From Anadara kagoshimensis (lineage: Eukaryota; Mollusca; Bivalvia; Arcoida; Arcidae): a DNA stretch of 64,000 nt. The translations under genes and the position numbers were made by a program. The stretch covers positions 36,385,854 to 36,449,853 of the forward strand of contig CM037871.1 in assembly GCA_021292105.1 (NCBI GenBank), read 5' to 3'. The first letter of the stretch is position 1. The number at the start of each line of letters is the position of its first letter. This document shows positions 12,540 through 54,223 of the stretch, piece by piece. Below the pieces are notes generated by a model. It did no database searches. It worked only from the letters and a program-made list of their open reading frames with translations, and had not been told where the DNA came from.

Positions 12540-13450
12540 AAGGCTATATTTGAAGGCAAACGTAATTACTTCCCTTTTCTACGTAGCAATATATCTGCTT
12601 CTCCTTATGGCGTATTTGTTTCACAGTACGCTAAAGTAGAGGTTGATCCCACAACGAGAACTTTATACTACGAAGCAAGTTGGTTGCATATTAATTGTTG
12701 ACACAGGGATACTGCAAGCAAAAACTTATCAAGGCCTTCAAAAAGTTTATTAAGCGTCATCACAATATTGTTTATAAATATGATGTCTAAAAATTTACCC
12801 TGGATACATTTGACGTCCCATGTTACTTTCATTCTCAATGCACACGTGGTGAGTGTAGTTGGCTAAACAGGTTGCTTACCCTTCTGGAGCACCCCGCCTC
12901 ACTTCTCTCGTGGAATTCCATGTGTTTAACATGGTTTGCCGGTTTCAAAGTTTTTGTGTTGCTTTGAGATTAGTTTGAACACGGATTGGTATGTTTGTTT
13001 TTGATAAATTCTTTCAACAACCTTGAAAATAAATATGAAGTTTTATTTTACCTGCATGTGCAGCATCTCAAACTATGTACATGTCTTTGACGGGTTACTT
13101 TTACTGTTAGAGCCAAAATACATCTCAATTATGACACCGTTGACATATTGCTCGAACGTACATACACCAGGAAAATATCCATAAAGTCCGTCCAATTAAA
13201 TTTCTTTAAAGGGCGGCAATATATACTGTTTTATCATTGTGACCTTTTACATCATTTGAAAATATATTCATATTTCACACGTGGTGGGACTGGGTGTTTC
13301 TAGCTAAAAGGAATTCCTTACCATTCAGGAGCATCCGCTCTCACATTCCTGGTAGAAGTCCACATGTTTAACTTAATTCGCCAGTTTCAAAGTTTTTACT
13401 TTCCTTTGGGTTTGTGATTTGGACATGGACTAGTAAGTTTGTTTTAATTA
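12540..13450 (+). repeat. Dispersed repeat family B, two plus-strand copies
   Basis: About 12540-13010 and 13270-13445 repeat the hallmarks seen at 5.3-5.8 kb ('acccttctggagca', 'cctcacttc', 'agtttttg'/'agtttttac'). They follow the exon-like ORF at 12.34-12.52 kb. Confidence 0.55.
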
Positions 13451-13859
13451 AATTGATCTGTACATCTGCAAGTTACTGAATGTTGACGCGCTAAGCAAAC
13501 TAAGTTGCACATTGCATATGGATTTGGCAACACAACTAAAACTTTGCAACCATAGGTCTATGAAAAAAAGAAACATGCAGCTGCTGAAAAAATACGTATT
13601 TTGCAAAAGCTTATGAATTATAAAACACAAGACACAAGAAAAGAATAAAACTAATAAGAAACAATACAAGATATATTAACACCATTGGCTAAAAACATCT
13701 CATACATGTGTGGGTTACACAGGGCTTGGTGCTTGGTATAAAATTGTGTCCAGTAGTGCCGTTAAAGTAATACTGGTGTTATAATATTATAACATATGAT
13801 AGTATTATGACGTGTTCTTAGTTACGTCTTCTGTTGGGAAGAAAGTCTTCTGTTTTTAA

Positions 13860-14050
13860 AGTCCTGACCTATCCTGCAAAGCCTTGTTTAATCTGGAGAG
13901 AAGACTGTCGCTAAATCATGCAATTCTTCATAGATACCTATGGACAAAGTTCTATTTCTTATTTATCCTATATTTAAATGACATTTATCTTCATTAGCTT
14001 GAAATAAAAGATAATACAAATTATTCAAGTTTTGCCTATGTTTGGGCTTA
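13860..14050 (+). pseudogene. Degraded copy of the 12.34-12.52 kb exon-like ORF
   Basis: Aligns by eye with the ORF at 12337-12524 ('ctggagagaagactgtcgctaa' against 'cttgagaggaaagtcctaaa', then 'gaaataaaagataa' against 'gaaacaaaagatgc'), but several indels and stops break the frame. Repeat B follows it in the same order, so the two are copies of one larger duplicated segment. Confidence 0.5.
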
Positions 14051-14089
14051 AAAAACAATCAAGAACGGCTACATTTGAAGCTACATGTA

Positions 14090-14580
14090 TATGACAAACG
14101 TGATCACTTAAATTTTTCTATTGTCAACTTTCCTTCATATACAGCAATAAACCTGCTTCTCTTGCTTAAGTGTATTGTTCCACAGTATGGGACAGCATGT
14201 TTCCAATACGGGAACTTTAAAACTTTATACAACGTGGCAAGCTGCATACACGTCAATTGTTGATTCAGAGATATTGCAAGCTTAGGCTTACCAAGGCACT
14301 CGTCATAATATTGATAAGTATGATGTCTCTGTATACAAGTTACTCTGGATATATTTGAGGTTCCATAGTTTCCTGTTCCTTTTATTCTGAATTTTGATTT
14401 CACATGTGGCGGGAGAAGCTATCTAAACAGAAAGTCCTTATCTTTCCCGAACACCAGGCATCTATTCTCTGTTGGAAATTCACTTGTTTAACTTAGTTTG
14501 CAAGTTTCAAAATTTTTACTTTGCTTTTGGGATTATGATTTCAATACGGACCGGCATGTGTGTATTTGGTATTGTATGCT
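14090..14580 (+). repeat. Dispersed repeat family B, plus-strand copy
   Basis: Contains 'gcaataaacctgcttctc', 'gagatattgcaagctt', 'atgtctctgtatacaag' and 'tttgcaagtttcaaaat' in the order seen at 5.29-5.78 kb. The minus-strand open frame across it is part of the repeat. Confidence 0.55.
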
Positions 14581-15367
14581 TGCCAAAAAGGTTTTATTTA
14601 AGAGGGTCCTTCTACAGTATCTTCATTTGAGGACCCAGACCTAAAATATATGTTATAGCTACTGTACATTAGAGAAGTTTTATATTTCTTAAGGAGTTTC
14701 TTCTACAATTTCTCTTATATGTGCACCATAGCAAAGGTATGCATGATTAAAGATATTTGACATACAGATTTAACATCTGAAATCCTTTATGTGGATCAAT
14801 TTCAACAATATTTGCAAATTATAAAGGACTTGAATATAGCAACAAGATCCCTGTCAAGCATATGGCCAATGAAAATTTAATAACGATTGCTTTGGACTTA
14901 ACTTCATGTAATTTTAAGAATTCCTAATTATGTGGATGAATCTGATCCTGCAAACATTTGTAGGAACCCTTTTGTTTCCATGTTATTTTAAATAATTAAA
15001 CATTACAAAACATCATAGAGATGACAACATAATATTTAATTCATAAATAGCATCAGATACATGTACATAAATATAACAAATACAAACTATCATACATCAA
15101 GATTACATTTCCTGAGCATCAATTTTTTGCCTGGTTTTAATTCTAGAACAGCTGCTCTATTAAATACAAATACATTTTTTATGACCAAAATGAAAGTTAG
15201 ATTAGAAATGCAGATCAGTCTGCAGTTGAAGAAATGTAAAACACTTCTATCCTTATTTTGAAAAAGCTGTTCTATCAATAACACATCTTTGTGGATATCT
15301 TTGAAAAAAATATATTTTATAGCAAAATTTTACATTTCGTTCATACTAACAATATTTTTCTGAAGTA

Positions 15368-15486
15368 ATAACATTCTATTTAAGTGTATTCATTCGCTAT
15401 TATGAATGAGAGTCAGGAATAGCATATATAACATGAACTGCTTACCATTCATAATACTGAATGAATACACTCAAAAAGAGTGTTAT
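15368..15486. repeat. Foldback inverted repeat (about 40-bp arms) downstream of BLM
   Basis: The left arm 'ataacattctatttaagtg' plus 'tattcattcgctattatgaat' pairs with a right arm ending 'gagtgttat' and containing 'attcataatactgaatgaat'. It lies 0.75 kb past the BLM stop, probably in the 3' UTR, where it could form an RNA hairpin. Candidate minus-strand AATAAA signals for BLM lie at 15580-15590. Confidence 0.65.
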
Positions 15487-15889
15487 TTCTTAAATATTTC
15501 CCTGCATCAATGCACCATTTCATTCAAATTGTCTATCAGTGTTAATAACAATATGAGGAATTCATAAAACTTGATAATTTTTATTTTATTTGCAAGTTAA
15601 ATCTGTAATGATGAATGCCCTTGAATATATTTAATATACAACAATAACAATGATAAGGTAAATCTGTAATATTTACAAGTACATTAATGTGTTGCATCCA
15701 AATGAAATTGTACACTTTTGTATATTCAATAAATGTAACAAACTTTTAAAGATGACATATTTTGTTAAAATTTGCTGTCAAAAGTAATACCACAAGTTGT
15801 ATACATGTACATTATACAAATGTAAATACATGTACAAAACTATATTATAGAATACAACTCTAATTTTCCATCAGAGCTCAAAATCATCA

Positions 15890-16205
15890 TAAACCATTAA
15901 CTGTCCAATTACGATTTACTACAAATGAAATACAACCTGGTTCCAGCATTTAGCACAAATTCCTAGGCCACCATATTTGGCCACAGGTTTAACAATGGTA
16001 TCAATCATTAAATGTCCCACAAAGATTTCCTAAAAAATGATCTACAACCTGGTTCTAGCATTTAGTACAAGTTCATAAGCCTCCTAAGTTGGCCACATGT
16101 TTAACAATGGTTTCAATCATTAAATGTCCCACCATGATTTCCTACAAATGATCTACAACCTGGTTCCAGTATTTAATACAAGTTCCTAAGCGATGATATT
16201 TAGCA
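15890..16205. repeat. Tandem repeat, period about 117 bp, nearly three copies, at the BLM 3' end
   Basis: 'acaacctggttc' followed by 'agcatttag', 'acaagttc', and 'aatcattaaatgtcccac' recur with a period of about 116-117 bases. The array ends about 25 bases before the BLM stop codon on the minus strand, so it lies in the 3' UTR. Confidence 0.75.
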
Positions 16206-16228
16206 AACAATTATAACCTCATAATAGT

Positions 16229-47177
<30,949 letters not shown>

Positions 47178-47181
<4 letters not shown>

Positions 47182-47276
47182 TTTTCACACCACCATGTAT
47201 CTCCTATCAACTGATTAACATATCTGACAAATACCAGAAATTCATCATGATTCTCACAGCCAAAGTATTTCAACAC
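47178..47276 (-). CDS. Small open frame overlapping the BLM start codon (ATGA)
   Basis: The exon that holds the BLM ATG starts at a good acceptor ('tttctatttacag', exon from 47276). From its first base it is open for 32 codons (VLKYFGCENHDEFLVFVRYV, later TWWCEK), then stops at TGA. That TGA shares ATGA with the BLM start. The peptide has the composition of a real protein end rather than UTR. It may be the last exon of an upstream ORF in a dicistronic transcript, or an upstream ORF that tunes BLM translation. No family recognised and no upstream exon proven. Confidence 0.35.
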
Positions 47277-47594
47277 CTGTAAATAGAAATACATAAAAAG
47301 TTTTGATTGAAGCTCAATTTTCATAAAACAAAATAGGTTCAAATGGAAATTAAATTCACAATAAACATTATGTGATTATCAAAAAATTACAATTACAATT
47401 TTTGACGAATACATACTTATGTACTTCTGTTGATAATGTGTTAATCAGGGATATACCAAAAGTTGGGCACATTGCCAAACCTGACCATAGCAGAAGTAAT
47501 GTGTCCTAGCACTCTGCATTCCACTGGTTCACTGCATCATATTTTCCCCTTGATTTTGTAAAAGTAGAGTGGAATACAGGAAATAGTAAATATT

Positions 47595-47760
47595 TTTTCA
47601 CTTATACTGAAGTGGTCAGTTCAAGGATAGTGGAGAAAACCTGAATACTCAGAGAAAACCACCAAACTTCAGCGAGCAAATTCATCAACTGTCCCACAAT
47701 AGGATTTACCGTAGCAGGAATTTGAACCTTTGTGGTGTGAGGGCAAGGCGTTGTTTATAT
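47595..47760 (-). repeat. SINE copy (body and part of head), minus orientation
   Basis: 'tttcacttatactgaagtgg', 'agaaaaccaccaaacttc' and 'aggaatttgaacc' follow the order of the SINE at 53.25 kb. It lies upstream of the BLM start exon. Confidence 0.6.
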
Positions 47761-48465
47761 ACAGGAAACAATGAGAGAAATGTCCGTCTTGTACAGTGAA
47801 AGTATTTTTATTAAGGATATGTTTATTATTTGTCATTTATCATTTTATAATGATTCTTCAATGCAGTATGTCTGTGGTGACATTTGATTTGTGAAGTTGA
47901 TGTTATGGCACCAGCCACCTCATAATTAAATATCTGCCATCCTCAACCTCCATTGTTGTTTATGTAGGTTTTCCAATAGTTCTGAAGGCTTCCATTTGAA
48001 TTTTCCCTCAACTATTTTCATTAAAACTTTTTTTTTTCAGAAATATTGAAATTTGTCATTTTAAGACTTTTTCAGTCAAAATTAAAATTTAGTGAGGGTA
48101 CAAATCGAATTCCTTCCTTTCTGAAAATATATTGCAAATAATAACCTTTACTTTGTCATTTCAATTGGCTGATTAAAGTTGTGTTTACATATGGTCGTCA
48201 TATCGATCTGCTGCTGGACACTGTCAGTGACTGTTGGGACACTTGTCAGCGTGTCAGGTCTATATATACAGGTAAATCGGTGTTCCTACAGTTCCCCAAA
48301 TTGCAATTTTAACAGAATATGGAAAAATCAATTTAAAATTACATTTGTCCTGCCAAATTTGATAAAATACGACAATTAATGATATAACTTTGTAATCAAA
48401 CAGTGGCGCCTTCAGAAACCGGATGTGGAACTCTTCAATATTTTCCTTTATAATAGACCCCTTTC

Positions 48466-48500
48466 ACATTCCAATGCGCACGCGCTAAATTTTGCCAAAC
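48466..48500 (-). promoter_or_regulatory. Putative BLM promoter: NRF1-like site plus shared 20-bp box
   Basis: On the minus strand: GCGCGTGCGCA (close to the NRF1 consensus), then GGAATGTGAAAGGGGTCTAT. The same pair occurs at 61250-61280, just before the RPL36 5' TOP start. It is 1.2 kb upstream of the BLM start exon, which already begins at an acceptor, so a non-coding first exon near here is expected. Confidence 0.45.
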
Positions 48501-48513
48501 GCGGTTATCTCCC

Positions 48514-48693
48514 CTAAAATCGGAACTCTTTTATCAGCTCAGGGGGCAAGTCTACTTTCGCTTTACATAGTAAATAGCATGGACGTTTGATGTTCACTGG
48601 TTTAAACATAAATGTGTCGCCGATTTGACCATCCATCGACGTAAAGCCAAAGCGAGAAGAACGATTATGTTCACCTGTAAAAGCGGTAGCCAT
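48514..48693 (-). CDS. 59-codon ORF with CpG-rich coding-like sequence, unassigned
   Basis: Starts ATG GCT ACC and encodes MATAFTGEHNRSSRFGFTSM, then a second half ending PPELIKEFRF and TAG. The composition is protein-like and richer in CG than the surroundings. It lies directly upstream (minus strand) of the putative BLM promoter box. A weak internal donor after KAK (aaa|gtagac) would be in phase with the 47276 exon, which would make a 78-residue protein; this is speculation. Confidence 0.25.
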   Translation of the reverse strand: MATAFTGEHNRSSRFGFTSMDGQIGDTFMFKPVNIKRPCYLLCKAKVDLPPELIKEFRF

Positions 48694-48920
48694 TAAAACT
48701 TATATTACTCATTTAATTCCATTCCAGATAGTGTCGTCTGACAGGTTAGGATACCCCTCCCCCGATATTGGTTTAGTTGTGACGGGACAGTAACAGACTA
48801 ACCACGACGGGGTGAGGCTGTCTTTTCCTTTCCCTGGGTATCGACAAGTGGTCATTTGGTAGAACAGAAAGAAATTATTTGATCCATTGTGAAATAATGA
48901 ATCGCAGAACATAAGACGGG

Positions 48921-49094
48921 CGGTGTTCATTCTAGAAGGCACATTGACCCCCTTATTTTGCACAAATGGCACTATTGTTAAGACCTTAGTAGCCATATTT
49001 GATAAAACATTAATGCAAAATATTAATATCATGATGTTTTAGATAAAAGTTTTGAAAATGACCCATTCTGAAAAAAATCTAAGATTCAACACTG
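48921..49094 (+). mobile_element. MITE, CAGTGTTCATTCTAG family, copy 4
   Basis: Ends 'cggtgttcattctag' and 'ttcaacactg'; the interior matches copies 1-3 ('gccatatttgataaaac', 'atatcatgatg'). Confidence 0.65.
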
Positions 49095-51820
49095 AAGCTT
49101 TCAGTGAAGGAGTCCACTGTCTGAACAGTACTTGTTACTAGTGCCTTCAAAACTAAAACATCATTTAATAATTTTTATTTCATTATATCCATTGTTTTGA
49201 TTTTTATAACTGGTGTCTTAACATGTTATTATGTGGACCAATGTTAGCCTGTCAAAAGCTATACCATACATATCTGCTCCCACCAAACCAGTCTATTCTG
49301 GCCTAGCTGTATCCATGTAGCCTTATTCTAGCTGCTAAGATATATGTTTATCATACTCCACTGCCCAAGCAAGATTTACTAAATCTTGCCCTAGCTATAG
49401 CTTGACAGTATTTATATAATATAATATTATACTGACATACCAAGAGAAAAACCATGCTTACACTTCTTTGTCAAAATCTACTGAGTTTTACACTGGCCAG
49501 TCAAGATTAATGCACAATTGCACTGGCCAGCCATAGCTGTACTGTGTACATACTGACCTGTCAAAGCTATACTGTGTAGCTACTGACCAGTCAAAGCTAA
49601 ACTGTAAACATACTGACCCGTCAAAGCTGTACTGTATACATACTGGCTGGTCAAAGCTAAATTGTAAACATACTAGCCCGTCAAAGCTATAATGTATACA
49701 TACTGGCCTGTCAAAGCTATACTGTATACATACTGGCCTGTCAAAGCTAAACTGTAAACATACTGGTCTGTCAAAGCTGTACTGTTTACATACTGGCCAG
49801 TCAAAGCTGTACTGTTTACATACTGGCCAGTCAAAGCTATACTGCATCCAAGATGTATGCATGCTTGCACTGCCCTTACAAAGATTATTCCATACATGTA
49901 CTGGCAGTCGGGCTCCATATATGCTTCTTAGTATTTATGTAAGCTTATATTGGCAAGTCGGTAATGTATATTTACCAGTGGATTGTAAAAACCAATTCTT
50001 CATGGTATTTATATACAATATTTGTGTGAAATACATATAGTGGCATTTTGTATCAAATTACAACTAGAGAAGCTTCTTTGGTAGAGTATTTGTTCTGTAA
50101 ATGGCTTTTGTGTTTGAATACAAGACCTGAGAAATGGAAGTGGTTACTATTGCATCTAGATATGAAAATTCTGCTGGTTCCAGTCATTCCTTATTTGAGA
50201 TTTTCCTCAACTTGAATTTAGCAAATTTGAAAGCTTAATATTTTATTTAGTATTCAAGAAATCCATAAATTTAAGTTGTCATTAAGAAGATCATTCTTAA
50301 GTTTTTTACATTTATATTCCAATTTTGTTGAAACTTTATTTGTATAAAATTATTGTCAAAAGTTGTCAGATTTCAATTAAGGAAAATCTTTTAAGTTGCA
50401 ATTGAGAAATGATTGTAAAACTGGAATCAAATATGTAAATCCAACACTATACTTTTAAAGAATACCCACTTAAATTAAAATTAAATGACAATCATGTCCT
50501 TTTAAATTCAGTTGGGATTTACTAGTTTCAGTGATTTGACTGATTATAAATTTGTTGATTTTGGAGGCAGAAAATGTCAATTTAGAATTATTTATGAAAG
50601 CTCTTTTCTGTGTACCTTTGTGTTTGGCATAACTGAGGTGTTGAATTTGTTAATAAAACAAACTTTTAGTGAATATGGATGGGGATTTTAGATTTAGATA
50701 CAACCCTTTTGTAATGTAACACTACTGATTTTGAAACCCAATCTTCTTGATTTTCAGCTTGGTTCTTGCTATTTTGCACATTTTGTTGGTTCTTGCTATT
50801 TTGCACATTTTGTTGTACATACACTTTGAACAGTTGAGCTGCATTGAAAAACATAAAACCAAATTTGCATTTAATTTTCTGCCAATGATAATGCCTCATT
50901 TAGAAATGGGTGACCAAGTAAGACTGATTGGTGTGGTGTATACTGTTATTTTATATTCAAACTGATTACCACTTTGTCTTTGTGCCATATAGGCTCATTC
51001 TTTATAATAGATTGGTTATCTCCATACAACTGGTGAGATGGGTTTGGTTATCTCCATACAACTGGTAAGATGGCTTTATTCAGTCATAAATAATTAAAAT
51101 ACAATACTTGACAGAGAATGCAAATCTAGACTCCTCTTTGCACCAATATATTGTATATATGCAGGTGGATAAATTGAAAATAAAGAAGGCTGTTACAGTT
51201 TTGGAAATTTCAGCTGATAGCTCAGCACTGTCCCAGTGTCTGTATAGGCTCATGCTCTAACCACTGTTGGCAGTTTGAAGGTGATCCTTTGATACATGAC
51301 CAGGCAGTCATTTGGATTTAGCCCACTATTTTAATTTTATTTATTTTTCATTATTATTATTTTTTTTGTGTGGAAAATGTGCTTATTTTAAATATTAAAA
51401 TGTATGGTCCATCAGTTTTTTTTTTTTTTTGCAATAGAATGATACATGTACCCAGCCCTAACTCTGTGTACACATGGAGTTCTGGTGAACTGATGTAATA
51501 CTCTGAAGAAATAAAAATTTTAACCTAAATGTTGCTGATTTGGAGTGGAAAAAATAAGTTTTGTTTATTTTGTTAAAAGGAAGGAAGATTCCAAATATCA
51601 ATTCAACTTTAAAATAAAAAAAATCTTATTTTTACTAGATCTACCTAAATCAGAAAAATATAACTTGTCTCTTCCTAACTCATTCATGATGCAGTATGAC
51701 CTAACCAAAATTATTCCACTAACAAGATTTAGCAGTTTAGCGGTAGTGTTATGTGACAATTATCATAAAGATACGCCATAAGAAATTTAGTTCGGGTAAC
51801 GTTCACGTGTGTATAAAGTA
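49095..51820. other. Gene-free interval between BLM and the transposon
   Basis: Holds the 30-bp minisatellite at 49490-49850, a short duplication with 'ttggttatctccatacaact' (about 51012-51072), and AT-rich sequence. The open frames at 50.67-50.97 kb arise from a 24-base duplication and are not supported as genes. Confidence 0.5.
49490..49850. repeat. Minisatellite, 30-bp unit, about 12 copies
   Basis: Units read 'tcaaagctatactgtata' plus 'catactggcctg' with point variation. Because 30 is divisible by three, the minus strand shows an apparent 10-residue protein repeat (QYSFDWPVC-like); nothing else supports coding. Confidence 0.85.
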
Positions 51821-52021
51821 CAGTCCTGTCGAAAATTTAACAATAAGTTACCGAATATTGGTCCCAAATCTGGCTAATTCCTGTAGTTTCTTACATATAT
51901 CTGTATATCAGCTGTATATATCTCGACAATTTTGGGCAGCTGCTATGCTTATCTCAACAGCTTTTTCTTTCTAGCGTCGAATTAACTTCGTTAGCTCAGT
52001 GTTAAACTTTCGACAGGTCTG
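51821..52021. mobile_element. MITE, family CAGRCCTGTCGAAAGTTTAAC, copy 3
   Basis: Starts CAGTCCTGTCGAAAATTTAA and ends 'gttaaactttcgacaggtctg'. It ends 17 bases before the target duplication of the large transposon. Confidence 0.65.
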
Positions 52022-52038
52022 TAACGTAGTTCTAATCG

Positions 52039-52046
52039 CGATTACT
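52039..52046. repeat. Target site duplication, left copy
   Basis: CGATTACT directly before the left TIR; identical to 60954-60961. Eight bases is the duplication length of P-superfamily (and hAT) transposons. Confidence 0.93.
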
Positions 52047-52347
52047 CACAGGCATTTGTTTCTATGAATGAAAAAAAAATCGAGAAATTACTATATAATA
52101 ACACAAGGTGGTCATCTCTTTTTCAGGAGAATTACCACCAGTCCGCTTCAAACTGATTATTTCCATTTTTGCACGATAAAAATTCAAACAAACCTGGTAC
52201 CGTTCGATTCAAAACACTTTTATCTTTACGGTAATACACATTTTTGTATCCCTCGATAACCCCTCGCTTGAATAATTGACATATTTCTCAGCTATTCCAA
52301 CGACTACGACAAATATCACACTTCCACTATATTCACTTCCGGTCCGC
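52047..52347 (+). repeat. Left terminal inverted repeat (301 bp)
   Basis: Identical, as the reverse complement, to 60653-60953 including a 9-A run. At 52098-52113 it contains ATAACACAAGGTGGTC, strikingly like the ATAACATAAGGTGGTC part of the Drosophila P-element TIR (from memory). The 63-codon open frame inside it is present in both TIRs and is probably incidental. Confidence 0.95.
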
Positions 52348-52610
52348 AGTTAATATTATTTTGAGTAAATAAAATGAGTTGTTTAAAAAATATAAACGTA
52401 TAACAGTTTTAACATTTATATTTTTACACAAACAAAATAATACATATCTTAATTTAAAATCTGTGTTTTATTATTTTGACTATATTTATGTTCTCAACAT
52501 GTACGCCATGACAAGTCAAGAGGGTTTCCAAATAAGAACGATAACTCCCGATGAAATCAAATTGACATTTGGTGGGAAATTTAAAACGGACAATTTTGAT
52601 ACTTTTCAAA

Positions 52611-52648
52611 ATGAGTGAATGCAGAAATAATTTTGCAATTACTTTTTG
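52611..52648 (+). CDS. Putative first coding exon of the transposase
   Basis: An ATG with A at -3 opens MSECRNNFAITF plus two bases, then a textbook donor (gtaagtat) at 52649. The two leftover bases plus the first base of 54224 make TGG (Trp), so the phase fits exactly and the intron would be 52649-54223. A 39-codon upstream ORF (52499-52618) overlaps the start in another frame. The exon is short, so confidence rests on splice signals and phase only. Confidence 0.5.
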
Positions 52649-53089
52649 GTAAGTATAATGAGAGAACTCTCAATTTGTAATACAGCCAATTATATTGACG
52701 TTTTGGGGAAATATATAAAGGAGATAGTACCAAATGAGGCTTTCTATGGTACTAGTACCTAGTCAAATTTGTGTTTCTGTAAACATGGAGAATGCAGCAT
52801 AGAGTTAAAAAAAAAATGACGGTACCTACATTTGTACGGGGGGGGGGGGGATCAGATTTATGGACTGGCACAACATTTATGCAGTAAAAAAAAAAAAAAG
52901 ATTAAAAAAAAAATGTTCAAAGTTTATTATGTTCTATATGTTCATGAGAGTGCATATTTCTCACAGGCACTTGTTTCATGAATAAAAAAAATTATCGAGA
53001 AATTTTTGATTGTCAATATATATTTAGTTGATATGCAATTCTATGGCAGACCAAATGGGTTTTTATTCAAAAAATGGAGTTATCTACAT

Positions 53090-54020
53090 TTAAATACAGA
53101 TATCTTTATTTCAAATAAAGATATCTCTTTCAAATACAGATATCTACATTTTCCAAAAATTAATGCTTTAATACAGATATCTCTAATTCAAATATAGATT
53201 TCTGTATTTGAAATAGAGATATCTATATTTCATGTTTATGCATTGATTAAATAGGGTAAGGTGTTTTACGCCTACTCAAGAATATTTCACTTATACGAGG
53301 CGTCCAGTTTTCCATGGTGGAGGAAGACCCTGGTTTCACGAGGAGACGCCAGGTAGAACCACCGACCTGCGGTAAGGGAACTGAACAAACCCTTTCTCAG
53401 ATAAGGCCGCGCTGTGCGGATTCGAACCTGCGACCTCATTGCTGAGAGACCACATGATTGTTGGCGCCCTGCCTAACCACTCGGCCACTGCGGCCTAATT
53501 GATTAAATAAAGTCAAATGCAGATATCTGTACTTATGTAGCTAAACGTTTACGTCGTAACAATTTCATTTTAGTGGTCAAAGTTTCATATTCAGAATTCT
53601 GTGAAAAAAAATTTAGTGATCCCCAATTGAAATCAACAAATAACTAATTTTTTAATGGGTCTCTAAAATGGTGGTGAGGGAGCAGTTATTAACCGACATC
53701 AAATATGAAACTAAAGTTAATAATCAAATATAAAAAGTCCCATCACCTTCTAAATAAAGATATCTGTATTTGAAACAAAGATATCTTTTTTTGCATTTCA
53801 GTGTCACTAAATAGAGATAGCTGTATTTGAAATAATATATCTTCATTTGTAACACAGATATCTGTATTTGAAATTCAAATATATTTATTTAGGGTTAGAA
53901 TGTTCGTTTAATATAGATATCTATATTTGAAATAGATATATCTTTATTAAGTATATCAAATGTCGATATCTGTATTATGAATGTAGATATCTGTATTTGA
54001 AATGCAGATATCTCTATTTA
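53090..54020. repeat. Cluster of AAATA-AGATATCT-TATTT palindromes
   Basis: About fifteen imperfect copies of a roughly 20-bp palindrome centred on GATATC (AAATACAGATATCTGTATTT type) occur in under 1 kb, spaced about 20-25 bases in sub-clusters. A SINE interrupts the cluster. Palindromes of this type elsewhere in the element were not noticed. Many DNA transposons carry sub-terminal repeats that bind transposase; a role here is only a hypothesis. Confidence 0.75.
53254..53497 (-). mobile_element. tRNA-derived SINE inserted inside the transposon, 12-bp target duplication
   Basis: On the minus strand the head reads GGCCGCAGTGGCCGAGTGGT with a B-box GGTTCGAATCC. The body contains the inverse of 'catggtggaggaagaccc' and the tail AAGTGAAATATTCTTGAGTA. 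The duplication ATTGATTAAATA lies at 53242-53253 and 53498-53509. It shares its tail with the SINE at 41.6 kb. Confidence 0.9.
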
Positions 54021-54223
54021 TTGAATGAAAATCCATTTGGCTTACCATAAAATTCAGTAGCAATATTTACAAAAAAGAGAAATAAAATTTAAAATAAGTT
54101 AAAATATAAGATTTTGCTCAAGAATGAAATGGCTCAATTTAAATAAAAAAGAAACTTTTTCTTAAGAATGAAAATGGCTCCCTTTAAATACTTAATATAA
54201 GCAAAACATTGTTTACTTTGTAG

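Larger units (their letters stand above)
52649..54223 (+). other. Transposon intron with AGATATCT palindrome array and a SINE insertion
   Basis: Between the donor gtaagt and the acceptor 'tgtttactttgtag'. It holds a G-run near 52840, the palindrome array from 53090 to 54020 and a SINE at 53254-53497. No THAP-domain exon was found on the plus strand in this interval. Confidence 0.5.

Noticed and set aside
48514-48693. Glia maturation factor first exon
   Set aside because: The end ELIKEFRF vaguely resembles the start of GMF proteins, but the preceding 50 residues and the lack of a donor after it do not fit.
49488-49918. Apparent 10-residue protein repeat on the minus strand (QYSFDWPVC-like)
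   Set aside because: It is a translation of a 30-bp minisatellite; since 30 is a multiple of three several frames stay open. No start context, splice sites or flanking coding signal.
52068-52259. 63-codon ORF present in both TIRs of the transposon
   Set aside because: Identity is forced by the inverted repeat. The composition is not protein-like and it has no downstream continuation; TIRs are better explained as end/promoter sequence.
52379-52618. 79-codon ORF as the transposase N-terminus
   Set aside because: It ends at TGA before the donor at 52649 and its frame does not join 54224; it has no THAP pattern. At most it is an upstream ORF.
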